The notes under the pieces were generated by a model. That model did no database searches and had not been told where the DNA came from. It saw nothing but the letters and a program-made list of their open reading frames with translations. This document shows positions 14,480-22,832 of a stretch of 26,730 nt of DNA, piece after piece (position 1 is the stretch's first letter; the number at the start of each line of letters is the position of its first letter). This stretch comes from Prevotellaceae bacterium UBA1075 (lineage in GTDB: Bacteria > Bacteroidota > Bacteroidia > Bacteroidales > Bacteroidaceae). Made by a program: the position numbers and the translations under genes. The stretch spans positions 1-26,730 of the forward strand of contig DCCS01000028.1 in NCBI GenBank assembly GCA_002316015.1, read 5' to 3'.

Positions 14480-15958
14480 TTAGTAACTGCGGGCTATCAG
14501 TACGCGTGCCACTGCGGGCTTGCCTGTCACCATGTCCACGCCCGGTGTCTGCTCCACGCCGAAGGGCATGCAGCGTATGGTGGCCTGTGTCTCCTCCTTG
14601 ATGCGCGCCTCGGTCTCGGCGGTGCCGTCCCAGTGGCACAGGAAGAAGCCGCCGTCCCTCACGCGCTCCTTGAATTCCTCGTAGTTCTCGCACTCGTAGA
14701 TGTGCGCGTCGCGGAACTTCCTGGCCTTCTCGAACATGTTCCGCTGGATGTCGTCGAGCAACTGCTTCACATGCTCCACGATGCCCTCCACGGGGATGTT
14801 CTCCTTCTCCAGCGTGTCGCGGCGCATGACTTCCACCACGCCCTTCTCCAGGTCTCTCGCGCCCAGCACGATGCGCACGGGCACCCCGCGCAGCTCGTAG
14901 TCGGCAAACTTGAAGCCGGGCCGCTTGTTGTCGCTGTTGTCGTACTTCACGCTCACGCCCAGCTTGCGCAGGCCCTCGCTTATCTCCTGGGCCTTGCTGT
15001 CCAGGGCCTCGGTCTGCCCGGCCTTGCCGATGGGGATGATGACCACCTGCGTGGGGGCCAGTGCGGGAGGCAGCACCAGGCCGTTGTCGTCAGAGTGTGT
15101 CATGATGAGCGCGCCCATCAGGCGGGTGCTCACGCCCCAGCTGGTGGCCCAGGCATATTCGGGCTTGTTCTCCTTGTTGAGGAACTGCACGTCGAAAGCC
15201 TTGCCGAAGTTCTGCCCCAGGAAGTGGCTCGTGCCGCTCTGCAGGGCCTTGCCGTCCTGCATCATGGCCTCGATGGTGTAGGTGTCCAGCGCGCCCGCAA
15301 ACCGCTCGGTCTCGCTCTTCACGCCCTGGATCACGGGCACGGCCATATACCGCTCGGCAAAGTCGGCGTATATCTTGAGCATCTGCTGCGCGCGCTTCTC
15401 TGCCTCCTCGCGTGTGGCATGGGCCGTGTGGCCCTCCTGCCACAGGAACTCGCTGGTGCGCAGGAACAGCCGTGTGCGCATCTCCCAGCGCATCACGTTG
15501 CACCACTGGTTGATCAGCAGGGGGAGGTCGCGGTAGGAGTGTATCCAGTTCCTGAAGGTGTTCCAGATGATGGTCTCCGAGGTGGGGCGTATGATGAGCT
15601 CCTCCTCCAGCTTGGCAGCGGGGTCTACCACCACGCCGTCATGCGTGTCGTTGGTCTTCAGCCGGTAGTGTGTCACCACCGCGCACTCCTTGGCGAATCC
15701 CTCCACATGCTCGGCCTCCTTGGAGAGGAAACTCTTGGGGATGAGGAGGGGGAAGTAGGCATTCTGCACGCCCGTCTGCTTGAACATGCCGTCCAGCGTG
15801 TGCTGCATCTTCTCCCAGATGGCATAACCGTAGGGCTTGATGACCATGCATCCGCGCACGTCAGACTGCTCTGCCAGGCCGGCCTTCACCACCAGCTCGT
15901 TGTACCACTTGCTATAGTCCTCGCTTCTCTTGGTGAGGAATTCCAGTTCTTTTGCCAT
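14480..15958 (-). CDS. proS: Prolyl-tRNA synthetase, archaeal/eukaryotic-like type without editing insert (492 aa)
   Basis: The enzyme charges tRNA-Pro with proline in the cytoplasm. Class II motifs are visible: motif 2 around QWCNVMRWEMRTRLFLRTSEFLWQ (cut here to its key part RTRLFLRTSEF) and RPTSETI earlier, with ATSWGVSTRLMGALIM as motif 3. The length of about 490 residues, the lack of the large editing insert found in E. coli-type ProRS, and the terminal Tyr (ARSY) mark the shorter archaeal/eukaryotic-like type known from Bacteroidetes and others. The start MAKELEFLTKRSEDYSKWYNE is typical. A promoter box lies at 16026-16033. Confidence 0.97.
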   Translation of the reverse strand: MAKELEFLTKRSEDYSKWYNELVVKAGLAEQSDVRGCMVIKPYGYAIWEKMQHTLDGMFKQTGVQNAYFPLLIPKSFLSKEAEHVEGFAKECAVVTHYRLKTNDTHDGVVVDPAAKLEEELIIRPTSETIIWNTFRNWIHSYRDLPLLINQWCNVMRWEMRTRLFLRTSEFLWQEGHTAHATREEAEKRAQQMLKIYADFAERYMAVPVIQGVKSETERFAGALDTYTIEAMMQDGKALQSGTSHFLGQNFGKAFDVQFLNKENKPEYAWATSWGVSTRLMGALIMTHSDDNGLVLPPALAPTQVVIIPIGKAGQTEALDSKAQEISEGLRKLGVSVKYDNSDNKRPGFKFADYELRGVPVRIVLGARDLEKGVVEVMRRDTLEKENIPVEGIVEHVKQLLDDIQRNMFEKARKFRDAHIYECENYEEFKERVRDGGFFLCHWDGTAETEARIKEETQATIRCMPFGVEQTPGVDMVTGKPAVARVLIARSY

Positions 15959-16025
15959 TATGCTGTGTCTGTTATGTTGAGTGTTAAAGGTGGCGTCCCG
16001 TGGGGAAGCGTTCCCGAAACGCCTG

Positions 16026-16033
16026 CAAATTTA
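16026..16033 (-). promoter_or_regulatory. Promoter -7 box of proS
   Basis: The minus strand reads TAAATTTG, a full TAnnTTTG match, 68 bases upstream of the proS ATG. It lies about 45 bases from the opposite-facing box of the OmpA-type gene, so this 175-base intergenic region holds two divergent promoters. Confidence 0.6.
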
Positions 16034-16076
16034 CTAAAAAAAGCCTAAAGGACTGAGCGGGGCCGCGAAAAATGGC

Positions 16077-16084
16077 TAACTTTG
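16077..16084 (+). promoter_or_regulatory. Promoter -7 box of the OmpA-type lipoprotein/mtgA pair
   Basis: The sequence TAACTTTG is a full TAnnTTTG match, 50 bases before the ATG at 16134. No clear TTTG is present 19 bases upstream. Confidence 0.65.
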
Positions 16085-16133
16085 CCGCGAATTAATAACC
16101 TCAATATTTGGATAATCTTAACAAGACAGAGAG

Positions 16134-16862
16134 ATGAAAGGTAAGAAGATTATGGTAATGACACTGTGCGCGGGCATGGTGCTTACAGGGTGCGGGTCAA
16201 TGTCCAACAAGGCCAAGGGCGGCCTGATCGGCACAGCGGCGGGCGGTGCGGCAGGCACAGGCCTGGGTGCGGCCATCGGTGCGCTGGTCAACGGGAAGAA
16301 GGGTGCCAAGATAGGCGCCGCCATCGGAGCGGGCGTGGGTGTGGCTGGAGGTGCCACCGCAGGTGCGCTCATAGGCAAGAAGATGGACAAGGCCGCCGCC
16401 GCCGCCGCCGCCGTGGCAAACGCGGAGGTGGAGAAGACCAAGGACGCCAATGGCCTGGATGCCGTGAAGGTGACCTTTGACAACGGCATCCTCTTCAACG
16501 TGGGGAAGTCCACCCTGCAGGCCGGGGCCCAGAAGTCCCTCAGCCAGTTCGCGGCCAATGTGCTGAATGTATATACCGACTGCGACGTGGCCATCATGGG
16601 CTTTGCCAGCAGCGATGGCTCTGACGCCACCAACCTGGCCCTGAGCCAGGCTCGTGCCAATGCTGTGAAGTCCTATCTGACAGGCACCTGCGGCGTGGGC
16701 GGGAGCCAGATCAAGAGTGCGGTAGGCTATGGCGAGGATCCCCAGTACCTGGTGTACGACGCCAATGGCAAGGAAGACCGCAACGCCAGCCGCCGCGTGG
16801 AGGTGTACCTGTATGCCAGCGAGGCCATGATCAAGGCTGCCAACGCGGGCTCCCTGCAGTAA
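16134..16862 (+). CDS. OmpA-family lipoprotein with glycine zipper (242 aa)
   Basis: The N-terminus is a lipoprotein signal with lipobox VLTGC (Cys20). Residues ~29-85 are a glycine-zipper region (repeated GxxxG such as GAAIGALVNGKKGAKIGAAIG) that can cross or insert into a membrane. An alanine run (87-93) links it to a C-terminal OmpA-like domain (about 105-230) with FASSDG, N-x2-LS-x2-RA-x2-V-x2-YL and RRVEVYL, which binds peptidoglycan. The protein probably anchors the outer membrane to the cell wall. The transglycosylase gene mtgA starts seven bases after its stop, consistent with a shared envelope role. Such proteins are often annotated as YiaD-like. Confidence 0.93.
   Translation: MKGKKIMVMTLCAGMVLTGCGSMSNKAKGGLIGTAAGGAAGTGLGAAIGALVNGKKGAKIGAAIGAGVGVAGGATAGALIGKKMDKAAAAAAAVANAEVEKTKDANGLDAVKVTFDNGILFNVGKSTLQAGAQKSLSQFAANVLNVYTDCDVAIMGFASSDGSDATNLALSQARANAVKSYLTGTCGVGGSQIKSAVGYGEDPQYLVYDANGKEDRNASRRVEVYLYASEAMIKAANAGSLQ
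16392..16412 (+). repeat. (GCC)7 trinucleotide tract
   Basis: Seven uninterrupted GCC triplets are in frame and encode Ala87-Ala93 in the linker between the glycine zipper and the OmpA domain. Slippage would change linker length without breaking the frame. Confidence 0.9.
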
Positions 16863-16869
16863 GGACTGG

Positions 16870-17562
16870 ATGAGCCTGCTCAAGAGAATACAGAAGATAA
16901 TGCGATGGATTGTGCTCCTGTTCTTCGGGAGCACAATCCTCGCTGTATTAGTGTACAAGTGGGTGCCGGTGTATGTGACCCCGCTCATGCTCATACGCTG
17001 CGCGCAGCAAGTGTGGCGGGGGGAGCAGATACGTCTGAGGCACCACTGGGTGCCGCTCGACTCCATGTCCATCTACATGCCTGTGGCCGTGATGGCCAGT
17101 GAAGACCAGCGTTTCATGGACCATTGTGGTTTTGACTTCAAGGAGATAGGCCACGCCGTGCAGGAGCGCGTCAGCGGCAAGCGTCTCCGTGGGGGCAGCA
17201 CCATCAGCCAGCAGACGGCCAAGAACGTGTTCCTGTGGCCTCGGAGGTCGTGGGTGCGCAAGGGGCTGGAGGCATACTTCACCGTTTTGATAGAGGCCGT
17301 GTGGGGCAAGGAGCGCATCATGGAAGTCTATCTCAATTCCATCGAAATGGGTGACGGCATCTATGGAGTCGAGGCGGTGGCACAGCTGCATTTCTCCCGG
17401 ACAGCCCTGGAACTCACGCGCCCCAACTGCGCGCTTATAGCGGCCACGCTGCCCAATCCCTTCAAGTTCAGCAGCAAGTCGCCCTCGGCCTACACGCTCC
17501 GCCGCCAGACGGAAATCATGAGAAAGATGAGGTACATTGGCATCTTTCCTCGAAAAGAATGA
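16870..17562 (+). CDS. mtgA: Monofunctional peptidoglycan glycosyltransferase (230 aa)
   Basis: The protein polymerises lipid II into glycan strands at the outer face of the inner membrane. One N-terminal membrane helix (about 11-30) is followed by a GT51 domain with SEDQRF (Glu78 catalytic), GGSTISQQTAKN, and KERIMEVYLNSIEMG holding the second conserved Glu. No transpeptidase domain follows, and the length matches MtgA. It is seven bases downstream of the OmpA-type lipoprotein gene and probably shares its promoter. Confidence 0.96.
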   Translation: MSLLKRIQKIMRWIVLLFFGSTILAVLVYKWVPVYVTPLMLIRCAQQVWRGEQIRLRHHWVPLDSMSIYMPVAVMASEDQRFMDHCGFDFKEIGHAVQERVSGKRLRGGSTISQQTAKNVFLWPRRSWVRKGLEAYFTVLIEAVWGKERIMEVYLNSIEMGDGIYGVEAVAQLHFSRTALELTRPNCALIAATLPNPFKFSSKSPSAYTLRRQTEIMRKMRYIGIFPRKE

Positions 17563-17591
17563 GCAAGAATGTCACTTTTTGCCATCTGTAG

Positions 17592-17622
17592 TTTGCAATT
17601 ATCCCAAAAACGAGTATCTTTG
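17592..17622 (+). promoter_or_regulatory. Near-ideal Bacteroidetes promoter of the ATPase gene
   Basis: TTTG at 17592-17595, a 19-base spacer, and TATCTTTG at 17615-17622 match the Bacteroidetes primary sigma consensus at both boxes. Transcription would start near 17629, about 20 bases before the ATG at 17649. This is the best promoter in the window. Confidence 0.88.
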
Positions 17623-17648
17623 CATGCGAAAAATAATCCTTTTTGGGT

Positions 17649-18830
17649 ATGCTTGAGACCTTCTTTCACACACATCAGTTCCTGGTGGAGCACACCGATG
17701 CGCCAGTGCGCAGAAAACTGATGGGCGAGGTGGACTGGAACAGCCGCCTGATAGGTATCAAGGGAAGCCGTGGGGTGGGCAAGACGACCTTCCTGCTCCA
17801 GTACGCAAAGGAGGCTTTCGGCTCGCATAACCGAAAGTGCCTGTACATCAACATGAACAACTTCTACTTCCAGGGGCACACACTCTTCCAGTTTGCCTCG
17901 GAGTACGCCCGCGAGGGAGGACGAGTGCTGCTTATCGACCAGGTGTTCAAGCAACGTGACTGGAGTCATGAACTGCGCATGGTACACGACAGGCTGCCGC
18001 AGTTGAACGTGGTGTTCACTGGAAGCAGCGTGATGAGGCTCAAGGAGGAGAATGTGGAACTCAACGGCCTGGTGAGCAGTTACAACCTGCGGGGCTTCTC
18101 GTTTCGCGAATACCTCAATCTCATGACGGGCAACACCTTCCGCCCCTATGACATGCGGGAGATAGAGAACAGGCACGAGCACATTGTTAGAAAGGTGCTG
18201 GACAAGGTGAATCCCATGGAGTACTTCCAGGGCTACCTGCATCACGGATACTACCCCTTCTTCCTGGAGAACACATATTTCAGCGAGAACCTGCTCAAGA
18301 CCATCAACATGATGATTGAGGTGGACATACTCTTTCTCAAGCAGATTGACCTGAAGTATCTCGGAAAGATAAAGCAACTGTACTATCTGCTCGCCACGGG
18401 GGGCACGGGAATGCCCAACGTGAGTCAGCTCGCGGCCGACATGCACACCAGCAGGGCCACGGTGGTCAACTACATGAAGTACCTGTCCGACGCACGCATG
18501 CTCAACATGATGTACCGGCAGGGCGACGGATATCCAAAGAAGCCTTCGGGCATAATGCTCCACAACACCAACCTGCTCTATGCCATGGCCTTTCACGGGC
18601 TGGATCGCCAGACGCTGATGGACACCTTCTTCCAAAACGCCCTCTGGGGCAGGCACAAGGTCAACCTGGGCGACCGCAGCTGCACGTTCTTGGTCGATGA
18701 CACACGCAAGTTCCGCATCTGCCTCGAGGCTCCGCACCGCAGAATGCCCGATGTGACCTATGCGGTGGCCGGCGCGCTTGCCGACCCTGCCAAGGACATA
18801 CCCCTGTGGCTTTATGGCTTCCTGTACTGA
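17649..18830 (+). CDS. AAA-type ATPase, AAA_14/DUF4143 family (393 aa), Walker B Glu replaced by Gln
   Basis: The N-terminal half carries Walker A GSRGVGKTT (39-47, Lys45), a Walker B strand VLLID97 followed by Gln98 instead of the usual Glu, and a sensor-like VFTGSS. A region around 255-300 (VSQLAADMHTSRATVVNYMKYL) looks like a winged helix, and the C-terminal third matches the DUF4143 nuclease-like domain of this family. Such proteins are very common in Bacteroidetes, and their role is poorly known. The start used here is ATG 17649; a TTG at 17643 is also possible. The Gln (CAG at 17940-17942) would be expected to weaken ATP hydrolysis. nifJ starts 86 bases downstream with no evident promoter between them. 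Confidence 0.88.
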   Translation: MLETFFHTHQFLVEHTDAPVRRKLMGEVDWNSRLIGIKGSRGVGKTTFLLQYAKEAFGSHNRKCLYINMNNFYFQGHTLFQFASEYAREGGRVLLIDQVFKQRDWSHELRMVHDRLPQLNVVFTGSSVMRLKEENVELNGLVSSYNLRGFSFREYLNLMTGNTFRPYDMREIENRHEHIVRKVLDKVNPMEYFQGYLHHGYYPFFLENTYFSENLLKTINMMIEVDILFLKQIDLKYLGKIKQLYYLLATGGTGMPNVSQLAADMHTSRATVVNYMKYLSDARMLNMMYRQGDGYPKKPSGIMLHNTNLLYAMAFHGLDRQTLMDTFFQNALWGRHKVNLGDRSCTFLVDDTRKFRICLEAPHRRMPDVTYAVAGALADPAKDIPLWLYGFLY

Positions 18831-18916
18831 AGGTGGGCAGTGTTATGGCGGAATTACCAAAGCAGTATGTTAAAGAGAACACAAAGAAAAACGTTTTACA
18901 TAAAACACAATCAACA

Positions 18917-21900
18917 ATGGCAAAAGAAAAGAAATTCGTGACATGGGACGGTAACACCTGTGCAGGACATGTGGCCTACATGTTCAGCGAGGTGGCCGCC
19001 ATCTATCCCATCACTCCCTCGTCCCCCATGGCGGAGCATGTGGACGAGTGGGCTGCCCAGGGACGCAAGAACCTCTTCGGTGACACGGTGCTGGTGCAGG
19101 AGATGCAGTCCGAGGCCGGTGCGGCAGGAGCTGTGCACGGCTCATTGCAGGCCGGTGCGCTCACCTCTACATTCACAGCCAGCCAGGGCTTGCTGCTGAT
19201 GATCCCCAACATGTACAAGATTGCGGGCGAACTGCTTCCCAGTGTGTTTCATGTGTCGGCGCGCACGGTGGCCACGCACTCTCTGTGTATCTTCGGTGAC
19301 CACAGCGATGTGATGGCCTGCCGCCAGACGGGCTTCGCCATGCTGTGCGAGGGCTCTGTACAGGAGGTCATGGACTTGAGCGCGGTCGCTCACCTGGCTG
19401 CCATCGAGGGCCGCGTCCCCTTTATCAACTTCTTCGACGGCTTCCGTACCTCGCACGAGTACCAGAAGGTGGAACTCCTGGAGGATGATGACGTGCGCGA
19501 CCTGGTGGACCAGAAGGCCTTGAGCGAGTTCCGCGCACGTGCCCTCTCGCCCGAGCATCCACAGGCCAAGGGCATGGCCGAGAACCCCGAGACATTCTTC
19601 GCCCACCGCGAGTCCTGCAACCGCTATTACGACGCCATTCCCGGAATTGTGGAGAAGTACATGGCCGCCATTTCCGAGCGCACAGGCCGCAAGTATGAGC
19701 TCTTCTCGTACTATGGCGCCGAGGATGCCGAGGATGTCATCATCCTGATGGGATCTGCCACCGAGGCCGCCCGCGAGGCCATTGACTATGCCAACGCTCA
19801 TGGAAAGAAGTATGGCATGGTGAGCGTACACCTGTACCGCCCCTTCTCGGTGAAGCACCTCTTGAAGGCTGTGCCCCAGAGCTGCAAGCGCATCGCCGTG
19901 CTTGACCGCACCAAGGAGCCGGGCAGCAGCGGCGAGCCCCTGCTGCTGGATGTCAAGGACGCTTTCTATGGCGTGAAGAACGCTCCCCTCATCGTGGGTG
20001 GACGTTACGGGCTGGGCTCGGCCGACGTGACACCCGCCATGATCCTGGGTGTGTATGAGAACCTGGAACTGCCCCAGCCCAAGGACCGTTTCACCATCGG
20101 CATCGTGGACGACCTTACCTTTACCTCTCTGCCTCAGAAAGAGGAGATGGCTTTGGGCGGCAAGGGCGTGTTCGAGGCCAAGTTCTTCGGCCTGGGAGCC
20201 GACGGCACCGTGGGCGCCAACAAGAACTCGGTGAAGATCATCGGCGACAACACCGACAAGTACTGCCAGGCATACTTCTCCTATGACTCCAAGAAGTCGG
20301 GCGGTTTCACCTGTTCACACCTGCGTTTCGGCGACAACCCCATCCGCTCTACCTATCAGATCAAGACTCCCAACTTCGTGGCATGCCATGTGCAGGCTTA
20401 CCTGCACATGTACGACGTGACACGCGGCCTGCAGCAGAACGGGCTGTTCCTGCTCAACACCATCTTCGAGGGCGAGGAACTGGTGAACTTCATCCCCAAC
20501 AATGTGAAGAAGTACTTCGCCGACAAGAACATCACCGTATATTACATCAACGCTACCAAGATCGCGCAGGAGATAGGGCTGGGCAACCGCACCAACACCA
20601 TCCTCCAGTCCGCCTTCTTCCGCATCACCGAGGTCATCCCTGTTGACCTGGCTGTGGAACAGATGAAGAAGGCCATCGTGAAATCTTACGGCAAGAAGGG
20701 CGAGGACGTGGTCAGGATGAACTATGCCGCTGTGGACCGTGGCGGTGAGTACAAACTGCTGCCTGTTGATCCCGCATGGGCCAATCTGCCCGCCGACAAG
20801 AAGGTGACCTACGACGAGCCCGAGTATATCACCAACCTTGTCCGCCCCATCAACGCCCAGTTGGGTGCCGACCTGCCCGTATCCGCTTACAAGGGTATCG
20901 AGGATGGCGCCTGGGAGCAGGGAACCGCCGCCTATGAGAAGCGTGGCGTGGCAGGATTCGTTCCTGTGTGGAATCCGGACAACTGCATCCAGTGCAACAA
21001 GTGCGCCTTTGTTTGCCCCCACTCATGCATCCGTCCCTTCGTGATGAATGACGAGGAGGCGGCCGGATTCAAGGGAAAGACTGTTGACATGAAGGCTCCC
21101 GCCGCAATGAGGGGCATGCACTTCGCGATACAGGTGAGCGTGAAGGACTGCCTGGGCTGTGGCAACTGTGCCGATGTGTGTCCCGGCAATCCCAAACTGG
21201 GTGGCCCTGCCCTGAAGATGGTCGCTTATGACGACTCGTCAGAGGCTGCCGCACAAGAGGCCGCCAACTGGGAGTACTGCGTGAAGCACGTGACCAGCAA
21301 GCAGGACTTGGTGGACATCAAGCAGAGCCCCAAGAACAGCCAGTTCGCGACTTCCCTGTTCGAGTTCAGCGGCGCATGCTCGGGCTGTGGCGAGACTCCC
21401 TATGTGAAGCTCATCGCGCAACTCTTCGGTGACCGCGAGATGGTGGCCAACGCCACTGGCTGCTCGTCCATCTACTCGGGCTCTATCCCCAGCACACCTT
21501 ACACCAAGAATGCCAAGGGGCAGGGTCCCGCATGGAGCAACTCCCTGTTCGAGGACTTCTGCGAGTATGGCCTGGGTATGGTGCTGGCCACCAAGAAAAT
21601 GAAGAAGCGCATCACCATGCTGCTCCAGGAAATGATTGCCAGCGACAAGACAAGCGCCGGGTACAAGGCTGCGGCACAGAATTGGATTGAGCAGCAGAAT
21701 GACGCCGAGGGCTCAAAGGCCGCCGCCGCCGCTCTGAAGCCATTCATTGCCGAGGGTGCTGCCTCAGGTTGCCCCGTGTGTGCAAGGCTCAAGGAACTTG
21801 ACCACTATCTGGTAAAGCGCAGCCAGTGGTTGATCGGTGGTGACGGTGCCTCTTATGACATCGGCTACGGCGGGCTCGACCATGTGATAGGAAGTGGAGA

Positions 21901-22489
21901 GGATGTCAACATCTTCGTCATCGATACCGAGGTTTACTCCAACACGGGCGGACAGGCGTCCAAGGCAACTCCTATCGGGGCCATCGCACAGTTTGCCGCC
22001 AACGGAAAACGCGTGGGCAAGAAAGACCTGGGGCTGATGCAGACTATCTACGGAAACGTGTATGTGGCCCAGGTGGCCATGGGCGCCGACCAGAGCCAGT
22101 GCCTCAAGGCATTCCGTGAGGCCGAGGCATGGCATGGCCCCTCACTCGTCATCGGTTACGCTCCCTGTATCAACCACGGCTTGAAGGCCAAGGGCGGCAT
22201 GGGCAAGAGCCAGGCCGAGGAGGCAAGGGCCGTGGAGTGCGGCTACTGGCATCTGTGGCGCAACAACCCCGCCTTGGCAGCCGAGGGCAAGAACCCCTTC
22301 CAGCTTGACAGCAAGGAGCCCGACTGGGACAAGTTCCAGAGTTTCCTCGAGGGCGAGGTGCGTTTCCTCTCCCTGAAGAAGGCCGCTCCTGCCGAGGCAC
22401 AGGAACTGTATGACGCCTGCAAGGAGGCCGCCAAGCGCCGCTACAAGACCTATGTGCGCAAGACTCAGGAGGACTGGTCGCTCGATTGA
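18917..22489 (+). CDS. nifJ: Pyruvate:ferredoxin (flavodoxin) oxidoreductase, single-chain (1190 aa)
   Basis: The enzyme converts pyruvate and CoA to acetyl-CoA and CO2 and reduces ferredoxin, a central step of anaerobic metabolism. The domain order is standard: an N-terminal PYR/TPP-type domain (YPITPSSPMAEHVDEW at about 30-45), a CoA/transketolase C-like domain, a 2x[4Fe-4S] ferredoxin domain with C690xxCxxCxxxC and C745xxCxxCxxxC, then the TPP-binding domain (CSGCGETPYVKL near 820, GDGASYDIG near 975, NTGGQASK near 1010). The length is normal for the family. The start MAKEKKFVTWDGN at 18917 is typical; the open frame upstream overlaps the ATPase gene. The leader is A-rich without a Shine-Dalgarno or TAnnTTTG box. 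Confidence 0.98.
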   Translation: MAKEKKFVTWDGNTCAGHVAYMFSEVAAIYPITPSSPMAEHVDEWAAQGRKNLFGDTVLVQEMQSEAGAAGAVHGSLQAGALTSTFTASQGLLLMIPNMYKIAGELLPSVFHVSARTVATHSLCIFGDHSDVMACRQTGFAMLCEGSVQEVMDLSAVAHLAAIEGRVPFINFFDGFRTSHEYQKVELLEDDDVRDLVDQKALSEFRARALSPEHPQAKGMAENPETFFAHRESCNRYYDAIPGIVEKYMAAISERTGRKYELFSYYGAEDAEDVIILMGSATEAAREAIDYANAHGKKYGMVSVHLYRPFSVKHLLKAVPQSCKRIAVLDRTKEPGSSGEPLLLDVKDAFYGVKNAPLIVGGRYGLGSADVTPAMILGVYENLELPQPKDRFTIGIVDDLTFTSLPQKEEMALGGKGVFEAKFFGLGADGTVGANKNSVKIIGDNTDKYCQAYFSYDSKKSGGFTCSHLRFGDNPIRSTYQIKTPNFVACHVQAYLHMYDVTRGLQQNGLFLLNTIFEGEELVNFIPNNVKKYFADKNITVYYINATKIAQEIGLGNRTNTILQSAFFRITEVIPVDLAVEQMKKAIVKSYGKKGEDVVRMNYAAVDRGGEYKLLPVDPAWANLPADKKVTYDEPEYITNLVRPINAQLGADLPVSAYKGIEDGAWEQGTAAYEKRGVAGFVPVWNPDNCIQCNKCAFVCPHSCIRPFVMNDEEAAGFKGKTVDMKAPAAMRGMHFAIQVSVKDCLGCGNCADVCPGNPKLGGPALKMVAYDDSSEAAAQEAANWEYCVKHVTSKQDLVDIKQSPKNSQFATSLFEFSGACSGCGETPYVKLIAQLFGDREMVANATGCSSIYSGSIPSTPYTKNAKGQGPAWSNSLFEDFCEYGLGMVLATKKMKKRITMLLQEMIASDKTSAGYKAAAQNWIEQQNDAEGSKAAAAALKPFIAEGAASGCPVCARLKELDHYLVKRSQWLIGGDGASYDIGYGGLDHVIGSGEDVNIFVIDTEVYSNTGGQASKATPIGAIAQFAANGKRVGKKDLGLMQTIYGNVYVAQVAMGADQSQCLKAFREAEAWHGPSLVIGYAPCINHGLKAKGGMGKSQAEEARAVECGYWHLWRNNPALAAEGKNPFQLDSKEPDWDKFQSFLEGEVRFLSLKKAAPAEAQELYDACKEAAKRRYKTYVRKTQEDWSLD

Positions 22490-22514
22490 CCCCATCCCCC
22501 TTTGACAGCATGTC

Positions 22515-22539
22515 GCAGGCTGTCTGGACGACAGCCCGC
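22515..22539 (+). terminator. Secondary hairpin between nifJ and its main terminator
   Basis: GGCTGTC (22518-22524) pairs with GACAGCC (22530-22536) across a 5-base loop, with two more pairs possible outside a mismatch. No T run follows. It may act with the stronger hairpin just downstream or protect the 3' end of the nifJ mRNA. Confidence 0.45.
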
Positions 22540-22547
22540 ATATAATT

Positions 22548-22591
22548 AAGGAAGCGCCCAAGAGCACAAAACTGCTCTTGGGCGCTTCCTT
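22548..22591 (+). terminator. Rho-independent-type terminator of nifJ
   Basis: A perfect 19-bp stem (22548-22566 with 22573-22591) closes the 6-base loop CAAAAC and is followed by CTTT. It lies 59 bases after the nifJ stop. Stem ends AAGGAAG/CTTCCTT give A and T tracts on both sides. Confidence 0.93.
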
Positions 22592-22832
22592 CTTTAGGGC
22601 AGATGAAGTTTCGGGGGGAGTATTCTGCAGACGCCTGGCGTGCGTATAGGGGCTTTTTGTATAATGCGTGGAGGGCGGATTTGTAACCGCAGGTGACTGC
22701 TTATGGAGGAAAAAGCCGTAACTTTGCGCCCGCTGGTTTTCATGTGGGCGGGAGTCCGCTTCCCGTCTTTAGAGAGCATGACGGCTTGGGAGCCGGAGCG
22801 GTTCTTCATAATTGTGCTTATACTGACGAAAT
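22592..22832 (+). other. Intergenic region nifJ-tcdA
   Basis: Beyond the terminator, this 241-base stretch holds the promoter box at 22719-22726 and a leader of about 100 bases with CGCCC/GGGCG complementarity (near 22727 and 22746). A 27-codon open frame at 22603-22686 is probably chance. Confidence 0.5.
22719..22726 (+). promoter_or_regulatory. Promoter -7 box of tcdA
   Basis: TAACTTTG is a full TAnnTTTG match, 107 bases upstream of the ATG at 22833. The -33 region (ACTG) is only a partial match. It lies after the nifJ terminator, as expected for an independent unit. Confidence 0.6.

Noticed and set aside
16197..17072. 291-codon minus-strand frame opposite the OmpA-type gene
   Set aside because: It is the shadow of the glycine-zipper and OmpA coding sequence; the plus-strand product has a lipobox, promoter and known domains.
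22603..22686. 27-codon open frame rich in Trp, Tyr and Arg between the nifJ terminator and the tcdA promoter
   Set aside because: It has no ribosome-binding signal or visible promoter of its own and sits upstream of the tcdA promoter box; a chance frame is more likely.
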